From Rhizobium acidisoli (GTDB taxonomy: Bacteria; Pseudomonadota; Alphaproteobacteria; Rhizobiales; Rhizobiaceae): a stretch of 64,000 nucleotides of DNA. Below, piece after piece: positions 26,701-35,706 of the stretch. The first letter of the stretch is position 1; each line of letters opens with the position of its first letter. The translations under genes were made by a program, and so were the position numbers. The DNA is taken from the NCBI RefSeq assembly GCF_002531755.2, contig NZ_CP034998.1, positions 1,426,001 through 1,490,000 of the forward strand. The letters run 5' to 3'. The notes below the pieces were generated by a model that saw nothing but the letters and a program-made list of their open reading frames with translations, ran no database searches and was not told where the DNA came from.

Positions 26701-29485
26701 CGACACCTTCGTCGGCAATGGCACGGTCATCACCTTCAATGCCGGCGCCGGTGTTCTGGATACCATCGACTATTCCACCTCGGCCGAAGCCGTCAACGTG
26801 ACCCTTGGGGCTGCCTTTGTGACGACGGTTGCAATGGGCGGCGATGCCGAGGGCAACAGCCTGGTCAACTTCGAGCGGGTCATCGGCACAGCCTTCGCCG
26901 ATACCTTGGCCTCTTCCACGGCTGGACATAACCTCGTCGGCGGAGCGGGAGACGATATCTATCTGGTCGACAACCAGGGCGTCACCATCGTCGAGGCCGT
27001 TGGCGGGGGCACGGACGAGATCCGTACCTCGCTGACAACCTTTTCAATGGCGAACTACACCAATATCGAGCGGGTGACCTTCACCGGCACCGGGGCAGTG
27101 AACCTGACCGGTGGCGCCGGCGATGACATCCTCACCGGAGGCGCGGCCAACGATATCCTGGACGGCGCTGGCGGCAACGATATCCTGATCGGCAGCGGGG
27201 GCGCCGACCAGCTGATTGGCGGCACAGGGACGGATACCGCCAGCTATGCCAACGCGGCGGCTGCGATCACGCTTAATCTGAAGACCGGGGTCCACACGGG
27301 CGACGCCGCCGGCGACACCTTTACCGGCATCGAAGCATTCGAGGGATCGAACTTCGACGACACCTTCTTCAGCTCGGCTTCGGCGGACACTCTGAATGGC
27401 GCAGCAGGCACGCTGGATACGATCGATTATTCGCTCTCCAGTGATGCGGTAAACGTCGACCTGACGACCAACATCGTAAGCGGTGGCGATGCGGCGGGTG
27501 ACGTTCTGGCCAACTTCGAACGGGTCGTCGGTTCTTCTTTCGCCGACACCCTGGCCTCTTCGACTTCTGGGCACGCCCTCGTCGGAGGAGCGGGAGACGA
27601 TATCTATCTCGTCGGCAACCAAGGCGTGACGATTACGGAGGCCACTGGCGGGGGCACGGACGAAATCCGCACCGCGCTGGCAACCTATTCGATGGCGGCT
27701 TTCGCCAATGTCGAGCGGCTGACCTTCACCGGTACCGGCAACGCGACCCTGACCGGCAATAGCGGCAATAACGTCATATCAGGTGGAACCGGCAATGATA
27801 CGCTGATTGGTGGCGCCGGCGCCGATCAACTGATCGGCGGGGCCGGCACGGATACCGCCAGCTATGCCAATGCAGCGGCCGCAATCACGATCAATCTGAA
27901 GACTGGCGTCCACATTGGCGATGCCGCCGGAGATACCTTCAGCAGTATCGAGACGTTCATCGGCTCTTCCTCCAAGGACACCTTCGTCGGCAACGGTACG
28001 GCCGTCACCTTCAACGGCGGTGTCGGCACCGACACCGTCAGCTATTCCTCTTCGGCTGCAGCGGTCAGCGTGATCCTTGGGGCGAGCGGCGTGACGACTA
28101 TCGCATCGGGCGGCGACGCCGAGGGCAACAGACTCATCAGCATCGAGCAGGTCATCGGCTCGGCCTTCGCAGACACGCTCGGCTCGACCGCCACGGCCAC
28201 CCAGACGCTGCAGGGCGGCGGCGGCAACGATACCTATGTCGTCAGCTCCCAGAACATCGTCATCACCGAATCGTCAGGCGCCGGCGACGACGAGATCCGC
28301 ACCACCGCGACCTCCTACTCGATGGCGGCCTACGCCAATGTCGAGCATCTCACCTTCACCGGCACCGGCAACGCGACCCTGACCGGCAATGCCGGCGACA
28401 ACGTCATATCAGGTGGAACGGGCAACGATACGCTGATCGGCGGTGCCGGAGCCGACCAGTTGATCGGTGGTGCCGGGACGGATACCGCCAGCTATGCCAA
28501 TGCGACAGCCGCGATCACTCTCGATTTGAAGACCGGGGTCCATACAGGTGACGCCGCCGGCGACAGCTTCGACAGCATCGAGACGTTCATCGGTTCGAAC
28601 TTCAACGACACCTTCTTCAGTTCAGCTTCGGCGGACCATCTGAATGGCGGAGCGGGCACTCTGGATACGATCGATTATTCGCTCTCCAGTGATGCGGTCA
28701 ATATCAACCTGACGACCAATGTCGTCAGCGGTGGCGATGCAATGGGTGATGTTCTCGCCAACTTCGAACGGGTCGTCGGCTCTTCCTTCGCCGACACTCT
28801 GGGCTCTTCGACATCAGGACACGCCCTCGTCGGAGGCGCGGGAGACGATATCTACCTTGTCGACGCCCAGGGCGTGACGATCACGGAGGCTGCTGGAGAG
28901 GGGACGGACGAGATCCGCACCACGTTGACAACCTATTCGATGGCGAACGACACCAACGTCGAGCGGCTGACCTTCACCGGCACCGGCAACGCAACACTGA
29001 CCGGCAACACCGGCGACAACATCATCACCGGCGGCACCGGCAATGATACGCTGAATGGCGGCGGCGGAGCCGATCAGCTGCATGGCGGCAGCGGCGATGA
29101 CACGCTCTTCAGCGGCACTGGCGATTTCCACCTCTATGGCGACGACGGCAGCGATACGTTGAACCTGATATTGGGCCAAGGCTTCGCCGATGGCGGCAAT
29201 GATGGCGACACCTACCATGTGAACATGGCTCTTGCTGCGACAATCAAGGACACCGGTGTCGGAGGAAGTGACGCCGTGTATCTGGACAGGGTTCTGTCCT
29301 TTGCGGATTTGGATAACATGAGAGTGGGGGATGATCTTGTTCTTCAATCTCATGCCGACGCGACGGCCGGCACAGGCTATGAAAACGCTACGGTGATACT
29401 GCAAGACTGGTACGCCGGAGCAAACAGCATCGAGTTCTTCTACCTTGCGGATGGCACGCAGGTTTCGGGAACTCTGTTCAGTTAA
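23714..29485 (+). CDS. Giant RTX-type (hemolysin-type calcium-binding) protein with near-identical tandem modules
   Basis: 1923 residues from ATG 23714 (AGGGG five bp upstream; a TTG 24 bp earlier is less likely). The protein is made of eight tandem modules, each with Ca-binding RTX nonapeptides (GGxGxDxxx, such as GGAGDDTLFGG, GGIGNDVLIGG), a DxIDYS strand and an E.LTFTGTG strand. Modules start at codons in 23792, 24473, 25154, 25835, 26516, 27173, 27791 and 28421. The first four are exactly 681 bp. The end (VILQDWYAGANSIEFFYLADGTQVSGTLFS) resembles the hemolysin-type C-terminal region used for type I secretion. There is no signal peptide and no enzymatic domain, so it is probably a secreted surface or matrix protein. 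No T1SS genes are nearby. Confidence 0.92.
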   Translation: MAVITGTAGNDTLNGTTGEDQISGLDGNDVLIGGAGADQLIGGAGMDIASYANTATGVTVNLKTGVHTGDAAGDTFSSIEAFAGSTGSDTFVGNGTVITFNAGAGALDTIDYSTSAEAVNVTLGAAFVTTVATGGDAEGNSLVNFERVIGTAFADTLASSTAGHNLVGGAGDDIYLVDNQGVTIVEAVGGGMDEIRTSLATYVMGFANVERLTFTGTGAVNVTGNGADNIITGGAGDDTLFGGIGTDVLIGGIGNDVLIGGADADQLIGGAGMDIASYANTATGVTINLKTGVHAGDAAGDIFDSIEAFAGSTGSDTFVGNGTVITFNAGAGVLDTIDYSTSAEAVNVTLGAAFVTTVAMGGDAEGNSLVNFERVIGTAFADTLASSTAGHNLVGGAGDDIYLVDNQGVTIVEAVGGGMDEIRTSLATYVMGFANVERLTFTGTGAVNVTGNGADNIITGGAGDDTLFGGIGTDVLIGGIGNDVLIGGADADQLIGGAGMDIASYANTATGVTINLKTGVHAGDAAGDIFDSIEAFAGSTGSDTFVGNGTVITFNAGAGVLDTIDYSTSAEAVNVTLGAAFVTTVATGGDAEGNSLVNFERVIGTAFADTLASSTAGHNLVGGAGDDIYLVDNQGVTIVEAVGGGMDEIRTSLATYVMGFANVERLTFTGTGAVNVTGNGADNIITGGAGDDTLFGGIGTDVLIGGIGNDVLIGGADADQLIGGAGMDIASYANTATGVTINLKTGVHAGDAAGDIFDSIEAFAGSTGSDTFVGNGTVITFNAGAGVLDTIDYSTSAEAVNVTLGAAFVTTVATGGDAEGNSLVNFERVIGTAFADTLASSTAGHNLVGGAGDDIYLVDNQGVTIVEAVGGGMDEIRTSLATYVMGFANVERLTFTGTGAVNVTGNGADNIITGGAGDDTLFGGIGTDVLIGGIGNDVLIGGADADQLIGGAGMDIASYANTATGVTINLKTGVHAGDAAGDIFDSIEAFAGSTGSDTFVGNGTVITFNAGAGVLDTIDYSTSAEAVNVTLGAAFVTTVAMGGDAEGNSLVNFERVIGTAFADTLASSTAGHNLVGGAGDDIYLVDNQGVTIVEAVGGGTDEIRTSLTTFSMANYTNIERVTFTGTGAVNLTGGAGDDILTGGAANDILDGAGGNDILIGSGGADQLIGGTGTDTASYANAAAAITLNLKTGVHTGDAAGDTFTGIEAFEGSNFDDTFFSSASADTLNGAAGTLDTIDYSLSSDAVNVDLTTNIVSGGDAAGDVLANFERVVGSSFADTLASSTSGHALVGGAGDDIYLVGNQGVTITEATGGGTDEIRTALATYSMAAFANVERLTFTGTGNATLTGNSGNNVISGGTGNDTLIGGAGADQLIGGAGTDTASYANAAAAITINLKTGVHIGDAAGDTFSSIETFIGSSSKDTFVGNGTAVTFNGGVGTDTVSYSSSAAAVSVILGASGVTTIASGGDAEGNRLISIEQVIGSAFADTLGSTATATQTLQGGGGNDTYVVSSQNIVITESSGAGDDEIRTTATSYSMAAYANVEHLTFTGTGNATLTGNAGDNVISGGTGNDTLIGGAGADQLIGGAGTDTASYANATAAITLDLKTGVHTGDAAGDSFDSIETFIGSNFNDTFFSSASADHLNGGAGTLDTIDYSLSSDAVNINLTTNVVSGGDAMGDVLANFERVVGSSFADTLGSSTSGHALVGGAGDDIYLVDAQGVTITEAAGEGTDEIRTTLTTYSMANDTNVERLTFTGTGNATLTGNTGDNIITGGTGNDTLNGGGGADQLHGGSGDDTLFSGTGDFHLYGDDGSDTLNLILGQGFADGGNDGDTYHVNMALAATIKDTGVGGSDAVYLDRVLSFADLDNMRVGDDLVLQSHADATAGTGYENATVILQDWYAGANSIEFFYLADGTQVSGTLFS
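23792..27172 (+). repeat. Tandem array of five near-identical modules (period 681 bp) inside the RTX gene
   Basis: Units begin at 23792, 24473, 25154, 25835 and 26516; the last is 657 bp and diverges in its final part. Units 2-4 differ in protein by a single residue (VAM/VAT before GGDAEGNS) and by a few silent changes such as GATGCCGACCAGTTG versus GACGCCGACCAGCTG. Units 6-8 (27173-29038) are 618-630 bp and clearly diverged. The period is a multiple of three, so unit gain or loss keeps the frame. Confidence 0.95.
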
Positions 29486-29497
29486 GTTTGGCCTGAG

Positions 29498-29530
29498 GCA
29501 ACGCAGCCGCAGGAATAGCGGTTGCGTTGC
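29498..29530 (+). terminator. Strong hairpin after the RTX gene
   Basis: GCAACGCAGCCGC-AGGAATA-GCGGTTGCGTTGC gives a 13-bp stem (one G-U) starting 13 bp after the stop. No T-run. Likely a transcript end or stabiliser. Confidence 0.6.
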
Positions 29531-29575
29531 GCTCGAAGTAAACTTGTCATCAGGCGAGCTTGCCTTTCACAGGCA

Positions 29576-29602
29576 GCCCCAGTTCACTCACGCGGCGCGG
29601 AA
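29576..29602. repeat. 27-bp direct repeat, right copy
   Basis: Identical to 23000-23026. Here it covers the true 3' end of the SDR gene (last codons and stop) and 12 bp downstream, so this copy is the original and the left one the duplicate. Confidence 0.85.
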
Positions 29603-30364
29603 GATCTTGGCGCCGGACGGGGCACTCGTCATGCCGCCGTCGACGGTGATCTCGATGCCGGTGACATTGGCAGAATCATCCGAGGCCAGGTAGAGCGCCG
29701 CCTTGGCGATTTCGTCGGCTTCGCTCATCCGGCCGAGCGGGCTCATGCCGCCGATGCGGGCTTCGAGCGCCGACATCGCATCTTCCGTCTGGGCCATCGG
29801 CGACCAGATCGGCGTCTTCGTGCCGCCGGGTGTCACCTGATTGACGCGGATGCCGCGCGGCGCGAGTTCTGAGGCCATATTGCGTGTCATCGCCCGGACC
29901 GCAGCCTTGGTCGCCGCATAGGCCGACCAGCCGGGAGCGCCGAGCACGGCGTGCACCGAACCGTTGAGAATGACCGAACCGCCGTCGCTGAGATGCGGCA
30001 GAGCCGATTGCACGGTGAAGAAGACGGCCGTCAGATTGGTGCTGATGATCTGATTGAACTGCTCCGGCGACGTGTCACCGAGCGGTGTCATGCCGCCGAT
30101 GCCGGCATTGGCGAAGACGATATCGAACTTGCCGACCTTTGCGGCGGCTTCCGCAAAGGCCTTCTCGGTGGCGGCGGCATCGGTGACATCGACCTTCAAC
30201 GCGACGACGCCCGCCCCAAGCGCCTTTTCGGCCGCGGCAAGCGTTTCGGGATTGCGGCCGGTGATGACGACCTTTGCACCCTCGTCGATAAAGACCTTGG
30301 CAGTCGCAAGACCGATACCGCTGTTGCCGCCGGTGATCAGCGCGACCTTGTTTCTTAGACGCAT
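29588..30364 (-). CDS. Short-chain dehydrogenase/reductase
   Basis: 258 residues, classical SDR. The cofactor motif is TGGNSGIG (residues about 11-18). NAG lies near residue 90, the catalytic Ser in NGSVHAVLG and the YxxxK pair in SAYAATKAAVRAM. The Arg after GG (ITGRNPET) suggests NADP(H). The substrate is unknown; family members of this type are often aldehyde or quinone reductases or glucose-DH-like enzymes. Divergent from a tetR gene with operator-like dyads between, so it is probably repressed by that TetR protein. Confidence 0.9.
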   Translation of the reverse strand: MRLRNKVALITGGNSGIGLATAKVFIDEGAKVVITGRNPETLAAAEKALGAGVVALKVDVTDAAATEKAFAEAAAKVGKFDIVFANAGIGGMTPLGDTSPEQFNQIISTNLTAVFFTVQSALPHLSDGGSVILNGSVHAVLGAPGWSAYAATKAAVRAMTRNMASELAPRGIRVNQVTPGGTKTPIWSPMAQTEDAMSALEARIGGMSPLGRMSEADEIAKAALYLASDDSANVTGIEITVDGGMTSAPSGAKIFRAA

Positions 30365-30395
30365 GATTCATGCTCCTCTTGGAAATAGCAACGAT

Positions 30396-30436
30396 CTGGA
30401 TTATGATCGTTATCCAGAAGGATTATGACTGTAATC
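30396..30436. promoter_or_regulatory. Two inverted repeats between SDR and tetR (candidate TetR operators)
   Basis: CTGGAT-N10-ATCCAG (30396-30417) and GATTA-N6-TAATC (30421-30436) lie side by side 32-72 bp upstream of the SDR start and 89-129 bp upstream of tetR. The related half-sites (GGATTATGA occurs in both) suggest binding by one regulator. Confidence 0.5.
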
Positions 30437-30449
30437 TACGTGAGTCAAG

Positions 30450-30497
30450 GAGCATGATGCCGAAAAGTGTAAGCGGTTTTCGGCCGACATCATGCTC
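30450..30497. repeat. Complete rhizobial intergenic palindrome
   Basis: Outer arms GAGCATGATG / CATCATGCTC (10 bp, perfect) and inner arms CCGAAAA / TTTTCGG (7 bp) form one long hairpin. I recognise the general pattern as a widespread rhizobial repeat; related pieces occur at 12188, 50868 and 61214. Confidence 0.75.
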
Positions 30498-30524
30498 ATT
30501 CAAAATTAATACGGGGAGATTCGT

Positions 30525-31097
30525 ATGGGGCGTTCACAGCTGGAAAAACAGAAGACGCACGAGAAGATCGTCGAGACGGCCTCGAAGCGGCTGCGAGAGG
30601 AGGGGCTGGAAGGTATCGGCGTCGCCGACCTGATGAAGGAGGCCGGACTGACCGTCGGCGGCTTCTACAAGCACTTCGCCTCCCGCGACGATCTCGTCGC
30701 CGAGGCGATCCAGGCGGCTTCCGATTCATGGGGACGCAAGCTGGAGGCTGAAGGGATAGACCCGGCGAAGATGACGGCCGCCGATGTCGCCGACCGTTAT
30801 CTGAGCGCCTATCATCGCGACAATCCCGGCGAAGGCTGCCCCTTCGCCGCGCTGACCTCCGACATCTCCCGCAGCGGCGACAAGGCGCGGGGGATTGCGA
30901 CGCAGCGGCTCCAGCGCAATTTCCAGGCTTTGGCGAGCAAGGCGTCGGGGGCCGACGCGGAAAGACGGCGCAAGGCGGTCATCGCCTTCGCGATGATGGC
31001 CGGCGGTGTCGGCCTTGCCAGGATTTCCTCCGATGAGGCTCTGTCGGCCGAAATCCTCGAGACGGTCCGGGATTTTGTCGCTGCTATCGACAAATGA
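30525..31097 (+). CDS. TetR family transcriptional regulator
   Basis: 190 residues. The N-terminal helix-turn-helix is KIVETASKRLREEGLEGIGVADLMKEAGLTVGGFYKHFASRDDLV, a canonical TetR DNA-binding domain with the GGFYKHF signature. The C-terminal part contains NPGEGCPFAAL, a Cys in the ligand/sensor domain that might respond to electrophiles (speculative). GGGGAG six bp upstream of ATG supports the start. Divergent from the SDR gene. Confidence 0.92.
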   Translation: MGRSQLEKQKTHEKIVETASKRLREEGLEGIGVADLMKEAGLTVGGFYKHFASRDDLVAEAIQAASDSWGRKLEAEGIDPAKMTAADVADRYLSAYHRDNPGEGCPFAALTSDISRSGDKARGIATQRLQRNFQALASKASGADAERRRKAVIAFAMMAGGVGLARISSDEALSAEILETVRDFVAAIDK

Positions 31098-31100
31098 CAA

Positions 31101-31120
31101 CGGCCGGCGAATGCCGGCCG
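31101..31120. terminator. Hairpin between convergent tetR and azoR
   Basis: CGGCCGGC-GAAT-GCCGGCCG, 8-bp perfect GC stem with a 4-nt loop, three bases after the tetR stop. It may serve both strands; no T-run. Confidence 0.6.
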
Positions 31121-31149
31121 CTGCACTATAATAAGCGTTGAAGAACCGA

Positions 31150-31764
31150 TTAAGCGGCCAGCGCAATTTCCTGGACGCGCATCTTGGCAGCGTCGATGGC
31201 CTTTTCGGCAGCTTCAGGACCGAAGGCGAGGCCTTCGACATAGATGGTCTCGATGTCGGTGATGCCGAGGAAGCCGAAAACCGACTTCAGGTACGGTACG
31301 GCGTGGTTCAAGGGGGCAGCCGGTCCCTGCGAGTAGACGCCGCCCGAGGTGAGCACCACGTAAACCTTCTTGCCGGTGAGCAGGCCAACCGGGCCGCTTT
31401 CCGTGTACTTGAACGTCAGGCCGGCGCGGGCGACGTTGTCGATCCAGGTCTTCAGCGACGAATAGATATTGAAGTTGATGAGGCCGGTGCTGATGACGAT
31501 CGTGTCGGCGGCAAAGAGTTCATTGACGAGTTCGTCGGAGGTCTTGACGGCGGCGACTTCCTCGGCGGTGCGGGCCTCGGCCGGCTTACGGATCGCGCCG
31601 GTGAAGAGGTCGTCGATATGCGGCAGCGGGCTGGCGGCAAGGTCGCGGCGAACGAGAACGCTGCCCGGATTCTGGTTCTTCAGCTTCTCGGCGAGTTCGA
31701 CGGCGATCGGCGTCGAGAGCGATTCGGCACGCGGGCTGGACGTCAGAAGAAGGATGGACGACAT
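31150..31764 (-). CDS. azoR: FMN-dependent NADH-azoreductase/quinone reductase
   Basis: 204 residues, the normal AzoR/AcpD length. Flavodoxin-like fold with the FMN phosphate loop SSPRAESLST near residues 9-18, the FNIYSSLKTWIDNVARAGLTFKYTESGPVGLLTGKKVYVVLTSGG segment that holds FMN, and GFLGITDIETIYVEGLA near the C-terminus. It reduces azo compounds and quinones by two electrons, often in thiol or quinone stress defence. Divergent from a lysR gene, the usual control arrangement. Confidence 0.92.
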   Translation of the reverse strand: MSSILLLTSSPRAESLSTPIAVELAEKLKNQNPGSVLVRRDLAASPLPHIDDLFTGAIRKPAEARTAEEVAAVKTSDELVNELFAADTIVISTGLINFNIYSSLKTWIDNVARAGLTFKYTESGPVGLLTGKKVYVVLTSGGVYSQGPAAPLNHAVPYLKSVFGFLGITDIETIYVEGLAFGPEAAEKAIDAAKMRVQEIALAA

Positions 31765-31870
31765 GGTGCATTTCCTTTCGAATTGGATTTGTCGGCCCGT
31801 TTTGGGAGGTGAGCCGCAGTCTCGAAGCGGAAAATAGGTCTGGCTTGCTATCGAAAAAACGGTGATAATG

Positions 31871-31887
31871 TCGATCGAAACTATCGA
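31871..31887. promoter_or_regulatory. Candidate LysR box between azoR and lysR
   Basis: TCGAT-CGAAACT-ATCGA, an inverted repeat containing T-N11-A, lies 107 bp upstream of azoR and touches the first possible lysR start. This fits autorepression and azoR activation. Confidence 0.4.
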
Positions 31888-31895
31888 TGGAATGG

Positions 31896-32870
31896 ATGGA
31901 TATGCTTCCGAACCCGACCTTGGACCAATTGCAGGTGTTTTTGACCGTTGCCGAGACCGGCAGCTTCTCGGCTGCGTCGCGGGCGCTGAACCGGGCTCAG
32001 TCGGTGGTCAGCTATACGATCGCCAATCTGGAGGCGCAGCTTGAAGTGCCGCTTTTCGAGCGCTCCGGCGCCCGCCAGCCAAAGCTGACGGAGGCAGGCA
32101 AGGCGATGCTGGAGGATGCGCGCCGTATCCTCGGCGATCTCCAAGTCATGCGGGCGCGCGTCAAGAGCCTGAAGGAAGGGCTCGAAGCGGAGGTCTCCGT
32201 CGCCATCAGCGTCATGGTGCCGTCAAAGGCCGTGGTCGACGTGCTCCACGAATTCCGCGAGATGTTCCCGTCCGTCTCGTTGAACCTCAATGTCGGTGAG
32301 CTCGGAATGGTCATGGATCTGGTCATGAGTGGCAAGGCGACGATCGGGATCGGCGGAGCGGTTCTGAAGCAGGACGATTCGGTCGTCACCGAGCGCATCG
32401 GCCACTCCTTCATGATGCCTGTCGCCGCGCCTAACCACCCGCTTGCCGGGCTCGACCGGTCGCTGACCCTCGGCGACGTGCGCGATGAGGTGCAGCTCGT
32501 CGTCACCGATGCGTCGGGCCTGACGAAGGGGCGCGATTTCAACGTGCTGTCCTACAAGACATGGCGCGTCAGCGATATCACCACGAAGCATCAACTGATC
32601 AAGGCCGGCCTCGGCTGGGGCGGCCTCCCGGCGTCGCTCATCCATGACGATCTCCTGAGCAGCGCGCTCGTCCATCTTGATCTCGATGCCTACGAACAGG
32701 GGGAGTATCCCATCTATTCGATGCGCCGGCTCGCCAACCCGCCCGGACCTGCCGCCACCTGGATGATCGACGCCTTCCGCGCCCGGCTTACCCATTGCCC
32801 GAGCCAGGCGGATTTCCACGCCCAGATCGCGGAACTGCGTGAACCCGCAATCCCGCTCGCGGCTGAATAA
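31896..32870 (+). CDS. LysR family transcriptional regulator
   Basis: About 324 residues. The N-terminal winged helix is PTLDQLQVFLTVAETGSFSAASRALNRAQSVVSYTIANLEAQLEVPLFERSG, the standard LysR HTH; the effector-binding domain follows from about residue 90. The start is uncertain: ATG codons at 31887, 31896 and 31902. I prefer 31896 because the candidate operator overlaps 31887. Divergent from azoR, which it probably controls. Confidence 0.9.
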   Translation: MDMLPNPTLDQLQVFLTVAETGSFSAASRALNRAQSVVSYTIANLEAQLEVPLFERSGARQPKLTEAGKAMLEDARRILGDLQVMRARVKSLKEGLEAEVSVAISVMVPSKAVVDVLHEFREMFPSVSLNLNVGELGMVMDLVMSGKATIGIGGAVLKQDDSVVTERIGHSFMMPVAAPNHPLAGLDRSLTLGDVRDEVQLVVTDASGLTKGRDFNVLSYKTWRVSDITTKHQLIKAGLGWGGLPASLIHDDLLSSALVHLDLDAYEQGEYPIYSMRRLANPPGPAATWMIDAFRARLTHCPSQADFHAQIAELREPAIPLAAE

Positions 32871-32871
32871 A

Positions 32872-32902
32872 GAAGGCGCGGCCGACGCACCTTCCTTTTA
32901 TT
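32872..32902 (+). terminator. Terminator after lysR
   Basis: GAAGG-c-GCG-gccga-CGC-a-CCTTC followed by CTTTTATTCTT: an 8-bp stem with one mismatch and a T-rich tail on the plus strand, between convergent lysR and cpdB. Confidence 0.6.
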
Positions 32903-32903
32903 C

Positions 32904-34892
<1,989 letters not shown>

Positions 34893-35019
34893 CGAAACTC
34901 TCCTTGAAGGATCATGCATCGTCCGGCCCGTCAGAATTAGGACGATTTGGCGAGGAGTACACTGCAAAAATGACAGGACGGCAAAACAATGAGTTGCAAG
35001 GGCGATGTGGTAATGAAAT

Positions 35020-35286
35020 GCAATTTATGGTGCAGCGTTCCGGCTTAAATCCAACAGGTATCATGAGCAGAGGGCGTCATCGCGTAACGCCGCTATCGAC
35101 ATCAGGAACATCGGCGCCAGGCTGCCGCCGACGCAAGGCCCCGTTGCGCTCGACGTCAATGTCAACCGCAACGACTCGAGCGATCTCGGCCGCTCCTTCG
35201 GCGCAAAAGCGGCGCAGCCTTACGATTTCAGCGTCGACGGCGCCAAGGGAGATGGGCGGTCGCCGCTGGTCGCGGCTCTAAGCTGA
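35020..35286 (+). pseudogene. Orphan 3' coding remnant
   Basis: Open frame without a start codon. From about 35083 it reads AAIDIRNIGARLPPTQGPVA, then LDVNVNRNDSSDLGRSFGAK, then AAQPYDFSVDGAKGDGRSPL and ends VAALS-stop, with the strongly G/C-ending codons of a real gene here. Upstream of 35020 the frame is closed by stops. I take it as the tail of a deleted gene. Its last 67 bp overlap, antisense, the end of the PilZ gene. Family not recognised. Confidence 0.45.
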
Positions 35287-35621
35287 CGCACCGCCAGCAC
35301 CGGCCGTATTTCCTTATGGAAAAAGCGGAAATAGGAGGAGACCTGTGCCCGCGCATTCGAATTCACGTCGAACTGGATGCCGACCCGGCCGTTGTGCTTC
35401 CAGCGGATAATGCCTTCGAGCAGACCGAGATTTTCAGCTTCGATGCGCACCTTGCTGCCGGAGGCAGCATGGAGCGGCGTCTTCGTCTCCAGGGCGGCGC
35501 CGGTCACCGACAGATTGAGAATGCGGGCATCAATTTCGCTGTTCAGATATTTGACGCTGCCGAAGACCCGGCAGTTTTGCCGGTCGGCCTTTCGCGCCGT
35601 GATTTTCAAGTTGCGGGTCAT
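35220..35621 (-). CDS. PilZ-domain protein
   Basis: 133 residues. The c-di-GMP binding signature is present in altered form: RxxxR as RQNCR (residues about 14-18) and NLSVTGAALE in place of the usual DxSxxG (Asn for Asp). A beta-barrel continues through RIEAENLGLLEGIIRWKHNGRVGIQFDV, as in PilZ. It probably reads c-di-GMP made by cyclases such as the one at 20.3 kb. The last about 20 residues are encoded antisense to a coding remnant and may be a neo-tail. Single gene, no operon. Confidence 0.85.
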   Translation of the reverse strand: MTRNLKITARKADRQNCRVFGSVKYLNSEIDARILNLSVTGAALETKTPLHAASGSKVRIEAENLGLLEGIIRWKHNGRVGIQFDVNSNARAQVSSYFRFFHKEIRPVLAVRQLRAATSGDRPSPLAPSTLKS

Positions 35622-35706
35622 ACTGTCTCCCTTGGATACATCAGGGGAGCATAGCGCCGGAAAATTGAAATGGTTTTAGTGGCTTGGCTAAAATTGCAAT
35701 GAAACT

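Noticed and set aside
23702..26929. 1075-codon open frame antisense to the RTX gene
   Set aside because: It exists because the GC-rich repeat has no stop on that strand; its own sequence simply repeats every 227 codons and has no ribosome-binding site or known domain.
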